Source: CAYGXH01 sp964354485 (GTDB lineage Bacteria; Bacteroidota; Ignavibacteria; UBA10030; SZUA-254). From it: 15,704 nt of DNA. Of the stretch, positions 7,805 through 13,796 are shown in pieces (within the stretch, counting starts at the first letter, position 1; every line of letters starts with the position of its first letter). The notes below the pieces were generated by a model. It worked only from the letters and a program-made list of their open reading frames with translations. It searched no databases and was not told where the DNA came from. A program made the position numbers and the translations under genes. Where the stretch lies: assembly GCA_964354485.1 (NCBI GenBank), contig CAYGZY010000067.1, positions 1 through 15,704 of the forward strand. Reading direction: 5' to 3'.

Positions 7805-8506
7805 CTACTGGGATTTCATACTTTCGGCTGCAGCGGACGACATTTCATAGGTACCGGAAAAATTCAGCGTTCCGCCGTTTAACTGACGACGGATGACCGT
7901 AAGCTCCTTCAAATGCGCGTCAAGTTTGTCGAGATTGTTTACGAGCAAACGGAGGAAGGTTTCCTTTTTATCCTCCGGAATGTCAGTCTTCTCGAGGTGG
8001 TAGACGGCGAGTCTCACCACACTCAACGGGTTATTTATATCGTGCATGAGGTTGGCAAGTGATTTATTGATGTTCCTGACCCGGTTGCACAGCACATCGT
8101 ATTCCCGCGCCTTGCGCTTGCGCATCGTATGTTCGATAATACTCATGAAAGTCCACGATGAAAGCGGAGTTTCCAGTTCAACTGAGTTCACTACGCCGTC
8201 GATTCCCGCATCCCTCATTTTTCTTGAGATTCCCGGTTCACTTATCCTCGAAAGAAGGAAAATCGGCACTACAGTACTGCGAGACCGGAAATCCCGGGCG
8301 AGACGAATGATGGCAGGCGCCGGAATGGTTTCATTGAAGAGGAGAAGATCAAGTTGATTCGCTATATCCTGAAATATCATTTCAGCATTCTTTACCCCGA
8401 CGGGAGTGACAATAAATTTCCCGGATGATAAATTAAGGAGCTTCCTCTTCAGGGTAAGGGCAGAATTCTCGCATGTATCAACTAAGAGGACTCGGAATGA
8501 TTTCAT
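7805..8506 (-). CDS. Degenerate receiver fused to a kinase-type DHp helix pair, no ATPase domain
   Basis: A 233-residue signalling protein with an unusual make-up. Residues 1-125 read as a receiver fold: strand VLLVD with Asp10, LDLLLFNE (52-59), FLLS (83-86) and AGIDGVVN (100-107). The phospho-acceptor position carries Asn58 instead of Asp and the conserved Lys is replaced (about Asn107), so it should not be phosphorylated normally. After a basic helix (128-145), residues 146-210 resemble the dimerisation/histidine phosphotransfer (DHp) helices of histidine kinases, with the H-box NLMHDINNPLSVV and His155. A stop follows 23 codons after the second helix, and no N, G1 or G2 boxes are encoded here or in the 91 bp before ychF. 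It starts 25 bp after the HTH-receiver regulator and is probably in the same operon. It may act as a phosphotransfer, phosphatase or docking partner; that role is inference. Confidence 0.75.
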   Translation of the reverse strand: MKSFRVLLVDTCENSALTLKRKLLNLSSGKFIVTPVGVKNAEMIFQDIANQLDLLLFNETIPAPAIIRLARDFRSRSTVVPIFLLSRISEPGISRKMRDAGIDGVVNSVELETPLSSWTFMSIIEHTMRKRKAREYDVLCNRVRNINKSLANLMHDINNPLSVVRLAVYHLEKTDIPEDKKETFLRLLVNNLDKLDAHLKELTVIRRQLNGGTLNFSGTYEMSSAAAESMKSQ

Positions 8507-8531
8507 AGTGGATTACTAATGAGTTTTTAAA

Positions 8532-9194
8532 TCAATTGACAGACGTTAAGGAGCTTTTTATTTTTTTGGGTGAAACTGCGCTGTTCATGAGTGACTTAAG
8601 CGACTGACGTAGTTCGGTCAGACTTCTTCCCTTTTCCCACACCTGATCCGTCACAGAACACGAGAGTTTCTGCCGCACATCGTCGTCGATGTATCCTGAC
8701 ACAATGACGATTTTCATGTGAGCATCTTTCTTCCTCGATCTGAGCAGCTCCAGAACCTGGAAGCCGTCAATCTTCGGCATCCGGAGATCAAGGAGGACAA
8801 CATTCGGTTTTTTCTCACCGATGAGGAGCAATGCCTCATACCCGTCGTCCGTGATAATGACATTGCTGTTCGGGTATTCGAGGTAGATCGCCTCTTTCAT
8901 GAAGTGCGAAAAGATCGGGTCATCATCCACGATCAGGAATAATGTCTGGCGCTCATCGACGCAGTTAAACGGTACATCAAGACCGGCTCTCAGAATAAAT
9001 TCTTTCAGATCGCCTGGCCAGACTCTATAGTGCCCACCGAATGTAGTGAATGCCTTCATTGCATCCCGGTATATCCAGTTGAGCACTGTCTTTTTACTAA
9101 CCTGGCATATCTTTGCCACAAGACCAACATTGAGCGGCTTGCGGTAAACGATCGCGCTCTTGAGACCGGTCGCATTCTGACGGTATTCAACCAT
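8532..9194 (-). CDS. Response regulator with N-terminal excisionase/MerR-type HTH and C-terminal receiver
   Basis: A 220-residue protein. Residues about 19-70 form a winged helix-turn-helix of the excisionase/MerR type: VAKICQVSKKTVLNWI is the helix-turn-helix and TFGGHYRVWPGDLKEFI the wing. Residues about 84-202 are a complete receiver: acidic pocket Asp90/Asp91, phospho-acceptor Asp136 in VVLLDLRMP, Ser166 in VIVSG, and Lys188. The order is DNA-binding first and receiver last, the reverse of most OmpR/NarL regulators. It would bind DNA in the cytoplasm under phosphorylation control. ATG at 9194 has AAAGG six nt upstream. It is the first gene of a two-gene unit with the DHp protein. The kinase that phosphorylates it is not encoded next to it. 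Family assignment is secure; target genes are unknown. Confidence 0.9.
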   Translation of the reverse strand: MVEYRQNATGLKSAIVYRKPLNVGLVAKICQVSKKTVLNWIYRDAMKAFTTFGGHYRVWPGDLKEFILRAGLDVPFNCVDERQTLFLIVDDDPIFSHFMKEAIYLEYPNSNVIITDDGYEALLLIGEKKPNVVLLDLRMPKIDGFQVLELLRSRKKDAHMKIVIVSGYIDDDVRQKLSCSVTDQVWEKGRSLTELRQSLKSLMNSAVSPKKIKSSLTSVN

Positions 9195-9296
9195 GGTATG
9201 CCTTTATATTGTGAAAAGAACTATGTATAATTTAATGGAGACGGGAAAAATGGAGGGTGATTATCGTCACGAATCCGGAAATAAGTGAGAGAGGTA

Positions 9297-9325
9297 CAAC
9301 ATGGGGAAATATCCCCCATCGGTTG
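9297..9325 (-). other. Hairpin just beyond the S24 repressor gene
   Basis: CAAC-ATGGGG (9297-9306) pairs with CCCCAT-(CG)-GTTG (9314-9325) with a 2-nt bulge and a 7-nt loop. It starts 4 bp after the repressor stop. No T-run follows on either strand, so it is not a classic terminator. It could end or protect the repressor mRNA, or be a protein-binding site ahead of the response regulator gene. Confidence 0.45.
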
Positions 9326-9329
9326 AAAA

Positions 9330-9986
9330 TTAGAGGTTTTTTATGACCCGGATGACCTTCCAGATAAATGCTACATCACGCTTCCGAACCGTCACCGGCT
9401 CGAAACTCGTGTTGAGCGGAATTAGGTGTACATAATTCTCATCGATTTTAATCTTTTTCAGGACATCCTCATCATTAACACGAATAACGCAAATATCGCC
9501 GTTCCGCACTTCCTGCCGCGGACTTACGACCACAATGTCCCCATCTTCAATCCTGGGAGCCATGCTCTTCCCCCGCACAACGAGGGCAAATGCGTTATCA
9601 TCCTTGAGATTATCGACCGTGATATATTTTTCGACATATTCGGGATGGAAAAGGACGGCAGTTCTGCCTGCCGGAACTGAAGAGAGGAGAGGGATCTTCA
9701 CCAGCGATACCTTTCGGAGTAGCATTTCTGTATCTATCGGAATCACTTTGCCGTGCGGACGGGGATCAGGGTACATTTTTCCATCACCCGTAAGGAGCCA
9801 TTCAGGCCGGACACCGGTGATACGCGCGAGCCGTAAGAGGTAATTGCCGTCAGGCACCTGTTCCCCCTTCTCCCAACGCTGTAGTGTCCTCACCACTACG
9901 CCGGCCTTGCCGGCAAGTTTCTTTTGGTCGAAAATCTTATTCTCCCGCGCAAGCCGGATTCTGTCGCCAAACGGAGTTTTCATCAT
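9330..9986 (-). CDS. CI/LexA-like repressor: XRE HTH plus S24 self-cleaving peptidase domain
   Basis: A 218-residue transcriptional repressor. Residues about 5-67 form an XRE/lambda-CI helix-turn-helix (KKLAGKAGVVVRTLQRWEKGEQ). The C-terminal half is an S24 domain: Ser141 in RGKSMAP followed by IEDGDIVVV, and Lys178 in DVLKKIK, 37 residues after the Ser, the same spacing as Ser119/Lys156 in E. coli LexA. An Ala106-Gly107 pair in SSVPAGRTA is in the right place for RecA-stimulated self-cleavage. It is not a canonical LexA, because the N-terminal domain is XRE-type. The ATG at 9986 has GGAGG six nt upstream. A strong promoter and two palindromes lie just upstream (10004-10084), indicating autoregulation. 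No integrase, phage structural or SOS genes are nearby, so it may be a cellular stress regulator or a remnant of an old element. Confidence 0.92.
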   Translation of the reverse strand: MMKTPFGDRIRLARENKIFDQKKLAGKAGVVVRTLQRWEKGEQVPDGNYLLRLARITGVRPEWLLTGDGKMYPDPRPHGKVIPIDTEMLLRKVSLVKIPLLSSVPAGRTAVLFHPEYVEKYITVDNLKDDNAFALVVRGKSMAPRIEDGDIVVVSPRQEVRNGDICVIRVNDEDVLKKIKIDENYVHLIPLNTSFEPVTVRKRDVAFIWKVIRVIKNL

Positions 9987-10003
9987 GTATATCCTCCAAT
10001 AAC

Positions 10004-10015
10004 GTCATTTATGTC
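10004..10015 (-). promoter_or_regulatory. Operator-like site 1 of the S24 repressor
   Basis: On the minus strand this reads GACATAAATGAC, which matches operator 2 (GACATTAATGTC) at 10 of 12 positions. It lies in the predicted 5' leader, 18 bp before the repressor ATG. Its centre is 31 bp, about three helical turns, from the centre of operator 2. The sequence similarity is direct; binding is inferred. Confidence 0.5.
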
Positions 10016-10034
10016 ATTGATTCTTTCATTAAAC

Positions 10035-10046
10035 GACATTAATGTC
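10035..10046 (-). promoter_or_regulatory. Operator-like site 2: perfect 12-bp palindrome
   Basis: GACATTAATGTC is a perfect palindrome located 9 bp downstream of the -10 element of the repressor promoter, so it would overlap the first transcribed bases. This is a typical position for an autorepression operator. Confidence 0.6.
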
Positions 10047-10055
10047 TTATAAAGC

Positions 10056-10084
10056 AATATACACAATTCCGATCTTGATGTCAA
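10056..10084 (-). promoter_or_regulatory. Strong sigma70-type promoter of the S24 repressor gene
   Basis: On the minus strand a perfect TTGACA (10079-10084), a 17-bp spacer and TATATT (10056-10061). The predicted start is near 10049, giving a leader of about 63 nt that contains both operator-like sites. It is the best consensus promoter I found in the window. Confidence 0.7.
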
Positions 10085-10110
10085 ACACGGAAGGTAGTCC
10101 TGCTCCTTAT

Positions 10111-10380
10111 CTAGCGGGGAAGCGTAATACCTTTACTGATAAGTGATTCGCGAACGATTTCCACCGCCTCTCGCAGAGGCATTTCCAGCCGGATATCCGA
10201 CTGATGTATGATATCTTCCAGTGTACCATGTTTACTCTCCAGCCAGAGGAGGATGGAGTATCCCAGTCGCGCGCGATCATTCGGTTCTCGCGTCGCAACT
10301 GCTTCGACAGTCTGGTAGACTATTTTTTCAAGGGAATTGTCAGGAAACGGATGTATTCGTGATGGGGCCTTTGTTGTCAT
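10111..10380 (-). CDS. Small helical protein of unknown function
   Basis: An 89-residue protein that I do not recognise. It has no signal peptide or membrane segment. Residues 15-89 have a regular helical, charged pattern (LEKIVYQTVEAVATREPNDRA, then MPLREAVEIVRESLISKG) and mixed acidic/basic composition, typical of a small soluble protein. This frame was chosen over an overlapping one (10107-10298), whose product is Trp/Arg-rich and lacks a coherent pattern. The ATG at 10380 has no clear Shine-Dalgarno. A candidate promoter lies at 10423-10451. It ends 27 bp before the -35 element of the S24 repressor promoter, on the same strand, so read-through into the repressor gene is possible. A functional link to the repressor is only suggested by proximity. 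Confidence 0.65.
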   Translation of the reverse strand: MTTKAPSRIHPFPDNSLEKIVYQTVEAVATREPNDRARLGYSILLWLESKHGTLEDIIHQSDIRLEMPLREAVEIVRESLISKGITLPR

Positions 10381-10422
10381 AATGAAATACTTATGTGTGT
10401 TTGTTAGATTTCATATCATAAA

Positions 10423-10451
10423 ATAGTAGTAAAATGTAAACGGAAATGCAA
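10423..10451 (-). promoter_or_regulatory. Candidate promoter of the 89-residue protein gene
   Basis: On the minus strand TTGCAT (10446-10451), a 17-bp spacer and TACTAT (10423-10428), about 43 bp before the ATG at 10380. The -35 is the same hexamer as in the agmatinase promoter. Confidence 0.4.
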
Positions 10452-10485
10452 ATGAGTAATGAGCGCTGAGGTGTGAGCAATGAGC
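10452..10485. repeat. Two 13-bp direct repeats ahead of the promoter
   Basis: ATGAGTAATGAGC (10452-10464) and GTGAGCAATGAGC (10473-10485) match at 11 of 13 positions and start 21 bp apart, two helical turns. They abut the candidate -35 element at 10446-10451. The rest of the 172-bp gap (10381-10552) holds no gene or RNA that I can recognise. Confidence 0.45.
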
Positions 10486-10552
10486 TAAGGAGATCCTGTG
10501 CTCAAAGCTTGTCACAAAGTACAAATAGCATAGAGCTTAGAGCAGAAAGATG

Positions 10553-12301
10553 TTATTCTTCTGCTACGAGTTTCTTTGAATTCCGGGCTGGTGTCGGAAA
10601 TATTCTGAGGTAGTAATCGCCGGTCGTCGATTCTTCAGCCAGCAAACCAATGTCACGATCCCAAACCTCATACTCATGCACAAGGCGCGCAATCTCATTG
10701 ACAAGAATGTCCGTCATGTGAATCCCGACGTATTTCTTCTTCTCACCCTTGTACGCACTGCTGAGGAGCGGAATTAAGAATTTGGGAAGATTTTTTGTCT
10801 GTTGAACGACTGTTCGGGATCCCTCAAACTCAAAGATGGGGATTGAAGGTTGGAGATTACCCGTCACTACGCCTTCCCAGCGGAATGGCGTCATGCTGGA
10901 TGAATATTGACTCGAATAGGTCTGTCGTATAACAGGTCGAAGAGGAATACGGTGAACCTGAATTGGTTCATCCAATCCATCATCGTCATCATCGGTCTGA
11001 CCCGAATCGGGAATTGCGGTGTTGCGATATTTCATGGCTGTAGCGACAGCGGACGGTTGTTCGATGATCCGAGTTAAAACAGAGTTCTTTTTCCCTTTCC
11101 GTTTCACATCTTGACCTTTAATACCCCTGCCTTGTGAAGTATCGTATAGCTGAACGGATGCGAGTTGTTTTTGCTTATTTAGCAGGTCAATCCAATTGCC
11201 GATTCGTACATCGATTGTATCCGCTGTATTCTTTTTCTCGTCGAACGAAACAATTTTGTAGCTGTTGCTGCCCGTCGGCGGAAAAAAGAGGCGACGGGTG
11301 GAATCGACCCTGATAACACGCGGTGAAACCAATCCGAATCCCCTGTTCACATAATGTGAGACTTTCTTCCCCGTCAGTTCCAGCGCTTTGTCGATTGCCG
11401 CAAAGAGTTTCGGATACTCTGACGGCTGTTCTCTGACTTTTTTCGAGAGTTCCACGTATAGCCAATGACCAAAGCCGATACTATCGTTTGAAAATATGCC
11501 CTGTTGATTCCAACCGCCTGAAAGCCGCGCATAACCCGAATCGTACATTGCAAGTCCGCAGGTGTATCCGGCCATCTTTATCGTATCCCGGAATCCGAGA
11601 CTCAATTGCGATATTCCCCACTGGTAATCCGTCGTTCTCCCGTTGCTGACGATGATATCGGTCATATTAATCGGGAAAGGATACCAATTCTGATCATAGC
11701 TATGCAGAGAAATCGCAACATGTGTCAGATCCGAGATCAACTCATGCCATTTTTCGAACATACTCGATTGCGCGCGGCCGATATCGGCTGTAAATTTCTT
11801 AGGAACGGCATTTTTACTGGTGCCCGCGATTAAAAGCCATTCGGCGCCCAGATGACTGAATAAGTTTGTACCAATGTGCAGAGCATGAGGATCGTCGAGG
11901 GGATGATTGATGTGAATGTGCAGTCGCTTCTTATGCTGCCGGTTGTATATATACGTTCCCCATCCTTTTACAATCGGATACTTTTCCTTAATGACATCGA
12001 ATGAGGAGCCTTTTGAATCTTTGTATACAATCAATTCATAGTTGTACTTTTCCAGAATAATCCGACAACTATCATACAGGCCATTACGGAAAAGCGAGTA
12101 AACTGCGGAAAAACTGGCGTAGGCGTCTTCATCGGGGATTTCATAGATACCGCTCTGGGCTTTGGGCGCAGAGGTCATCCAGGAATAAATAAATTGAGCA
12201 AAAGAATCCCCCTCTGCTTTCTGTCCAGCCGCTTCAACCGCGAATAGTACAGTGAAGAGAAAGATATATATAATCGAGAATTTTAAAACTCGATGCCGCA
12301 A
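10553..12301 (-). CDS. Secreted protein with a possible zinc-dependent M14/N-formylglutamate amidohydrolase-like core
   Basis: A 582-residue protein with a clear N-terminal signal peptide (hydrophobic 8-25, then AAGQ). The start codon is TTG at 12301; no ATG fits the signal peptide. Residues about 105-310 carry a set of residues that resembles zinc amidohydrolases and carboxypeptidases: HIHINHPLDD (128-137, giving an HxxD/E-like pair His133/Asp136), FSHLGAEWLLIAG (148-160), SSMFEKWHELISD (179-191), ISLHSYD with His200, and YVELSKKVRE with Glu284. The order HxxD, H, E matches the M14/N-formylglutamate hydrolase fold, but the match is by motif only. From about 370 the protein is basic, then low-complexity (PDSGQTDDDDDGLDE), with a C-terminal region of unknown type. 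A candidate promoter lies at 12366-12394. It would act outside the cytoplasm, perhaps on peptides or cell-wall material; this is unproven. Confidence 0.6.
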   Translation of the reverse strand: MRHRVLKFSIIYIFLFTVLFAVEAAGQKAEGDSFAQFIYSWMTSAPKAQSGIYEIPDEDAYASFSAVYSLFRNGLYDSCRIILEKYNYELIVYKDSKGSSFDVIKEKYPIVKGWGTYIYNRQHKKRLHIHINHPLDDPHALHIGTNLFSHLGAEWLLIAGTSKNAVPKKFTADIGRAQSSMFEKWHELISDLTHVAISLHSYDQNWYPFPINMTDIIVSNGRTTDYQWGISQLSLGFRDTIKMAGYTCGLAMYDSGYARLSGGWNQQGIFSNDSIGFGHWLYVELSKKVREQPSEYPKLFAAIDKALELTGKKVSHYVNRGFGLVSPRVIRVDSTRRLFFPPTGSNSYKIVSFDEKKNTADTIDVRIGNWIDLLNKQKQLASVQLYDTSQGRGIKGQDVKRKGKKNSVLTRIIEQPSAVATAMKYRNTAIPDSGQTDDDDDGLDEPIQVHRIPLRPVIRQTYSSQYSSSMTPFRWEGVVTGNLQPSIPIFEFEGSRTVVQQTKNLPKFLIPLLSSAYKGEKKKYVGIHMTDILVNEIARLVHEYEVWDRDIGLLAEESTTGDYYLRIFPTPARNSKKLVAEE

Positions 12302-12365
12302 AATAATTCCGTATTATTAATGTATTACCGGTTTATAAGAAGAGCCGCATCCCAAATATTACTTT

Positions 12366-12394
12366 AAGGTACTACAATAGGCAGCCAAAGTCAA
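12366..12394 (-). promoter_or_regulatory. Candidate promoter of the secreted hydrolase-like gene
   Basis: On the minus strand TTGACT (12389-12394), a 17-bp spacer and TACCTT (12366-12371), about 65 bp before the TTG start. Both hexamers and the spacing are identical to the site before the DUF2085 gene. The -10 is a poor sigma70 match. Confidence 0.35.
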
Positions 12395-12517
12395 TATCCT
12401 AAATCACAAAATCCAGACGTCTTGAGAAATGAACAGAAATGCACCCAAAAATAGACAAAACAGGCTTATTTTACTCGATTTTTCTTAAAAATGGCAGTTT
12501 TTATTGTGGCATATGAT

Positions 12518-12546
12518 TTGATGAATGTAATGGTAGAAGTTTTAAT
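12518..12546 (+). promoter_or_regulatory. Candidate promoter of the DUF6600 gene
   Basis: TTGATG (12518-12523), a 17-bp spacer and TTTAAT (12541-12546), followed by a short leader with GAAAGGA at 12557-12563 before the ATG at 12571. The rest of the 269-bp divergent gap from 12302 shows no other gene. Confidence 0.45.
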
Positions 12547-12570
12547 CTGAATATCAGAAAGGATCAAATC

Positions 12571-13755
12571 ATGAAACGTTTACTCTTCAGCGCAATCATC
12601 TTCCTGGTACTAAACATCGGAGGAGAAGCGAAAGGCCAAATCCAGGCATCGATCGGTTTTAATACATTCTATACATCCCTTTCCCCGTACGGTGAATGGA
12701 TAGAATCTGATTTCGGCTATGCGTGGCGGCCGGTGCGTGTCATGCACGGCTGGAGACCGTACCTCCATGGAAGATGGGCATGGACCAACTACGGGTGGTA
12801 CTGGGTATCCAGTGAACCTTTCGGCTGGGCAACGTTCCATTACGGTAGGTGGCACTATGACGACTACTACGGCTGGATATGGATTCCCGATTACGATTGG
12901 GGGCCAGGGTGGGTTGAATGGTGCTACAACGACAGCTATATAGGATGGGCACCTCTGTCGCCGTATGCTCATTTCAGCATCAACATCGGAATCACTTTCA
13001 TCGATAACTGGGTAACGCCTGTTCACTATTGGAATTTCACTCATGGGCGCCACTTCACGTCATCGAGGATCAATGACTACATACAGCCCACCGAACAGAA
13101 CAGGCGTATAATCGGCAACACCCGGACCGGCGGAAGTATTAGAAGTATTGACGATCGGATCGTTAATCACGGGATAGATGTCGAGCGAGTTGAGCGGCAG
13201 ACAAATACTAGAATCCGGCGAGTCGATGTCGTTGAAAGAGAACGCGGACAGCAGGAACGAATCGTCAGGGAAAGGGGCCAGGATCGTATTGAAGCGTACA
13301 AACCGCGCATTGAAAGAGACGCCCGGGATAATCAACTGAGACCGCCGGTGGTATCACAGGAGAAACGTGAACGAACAACCGGAACGGCGCCGAGAGTCAG
13401 AGATACGGATCGTCAGCGAATACCCGATGCCGCTCTTCCCGAACGAAATGCGGATCGGAGACTCGATAGAGCAATTCCGAGGAATCCGGAAAATGATCGC
13501 GAACAGAAACGTGTCGATATCCAGCGAAGACAGGATATCCAACGTCAGGAATCGCAACAGCGTCAGGAGAAACAGCGGGAGACATTTGAAGGGCGGAAAA
13601 CAGAACAACGCCAGCAAATCGATAACAGAAGTCGGCAAATCCCGCGGTATGAGCGTGTAGAACCTTCAAACAAAGAAGGACGTAAAGTTACACCTCAGGA
13701 ACGGACGCAAAAACCTTCCCGCCAGGCACAGCCGCGGAGCGGACGCAAACCGTAA
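12571..13755 (+). CDS. Secreted Trp/Tyr-rich DUF6600 family protein with a charged C-terminal tail
   Basis: A 394-residue exported protein with a signal peptide (about 1-22). Residues 35-160 are the DUF6600-type aromatic repeat region: LSPYGEW, YAWRPV, WRPYLHGRWAWTNYGWYWVS, FGWATFHYGRWHYDDYYGW, WIPDYDWGPGWVEW and YIGWAPLSPYAHF. There are 17 tryptophans in about 115 residues and many Gly-Trp and Trp-x-Pro steps. Family members are extracytoplasmic in Bacteroidota and relatives, but their biochemical role is not known to me. From about 176 to the end the protein becomes low-complexity, dominated by Arg, Gln, Glu and Asp (for example QRRQDIQRQESQQRQEKQRE), strongly basic overall and probably disordered. 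Other-frame ORFs over this tail are compositional shadows. ATG at 12571 has GAAAGGA seven nt upstream. A terminator follows at 13771. Confidence 0.88.
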   Translation: MKRLLFSAIIFLVLNIGGEAKGQIQASIGFNTFYTSLSPYGEWIESDFGYAWRPVRVMHGWRPYLHGRWAWTNYGWYWVSSEPFGWATFHYGRWHYDDYYGWIWIPDYDWGPGWVEWCYNDSYIGWAPLSPYAHFSINIGITFIDNWVTPVHYWNFTHGRHFTSSRINDYIQPTEQNRRIIGNTRTGGSIRSIDDRIVNHGIDVERVERQTNTRIRRVDVVERERGQQERIVRERGQDRIEAYKPRIERDARDNQLRPPVVSQEKRERTTGTAPRVRDTDRQRIPDAALPERNADRRLDRAIPRNPENDREQKRVDIQRRQDIQRQESQQRQEKQRETFEGRKTEQRQQIDNRSRQIPRYERVEPSNKEGRKVTPQERTQKPSRQAQPRSGRKP

Positions 13756-13770
13756 AGTTCCAGATGAATC

Positions 13771-13796
13771 AAGGCGGTTTTCAGCCGCCTTTTTTT
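13771..13796 (+). terminator. Rho-independent terminator of the DUF6600 gene
   Basis: AAGGCGG (13771-13777) pairs with CCGCCTT (13785-13791) around a 7-nt loop and is followed by an unbroken T-run to 13796. It sits 16 bp after the stop. It overlaps the last bases of the opposing DUF5916 gene, where the complement lacks a T-run on the downstream side, so it should act mainly on the plus strand. Confidence 0.85.

Noticed and set aside
10107..10298. Alternative minus-strand ORF overlapping the 89-residue protein
   Set aside because: Its Trp/Arg-rich product lacks a plausible helical pattern; the other frame gives a better protein.
9330..10380. Prophage or mobile-element remnant around the S24 repressor
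   Set aside because: No integrase, transposase, structural gene, attachment-site repeat or tRNA was seen within the window.
10381..10552. Possible CRISPR or tRNA in the repeat-bearing gap
   Set aside because: Only two imperfect 13-bp copies without spacers of constant length, and no cloverleaf could be drawn.
12610..13053. Minus-strand ORF opposite the DUF6600 aromatic region
   Set aside because: Its Pro/Val-rich product is the complement of Gly/Trp codons; no start signal and no recognisable family.
13354..13669. Several overlapping ORFs on both strands over the DUF6600 tail
   Set aside because: They arise from the Arg/Gln/Glu-rich repetitive codons; the plus-strand gene frame is continuous from a signal peptide to a terminator.
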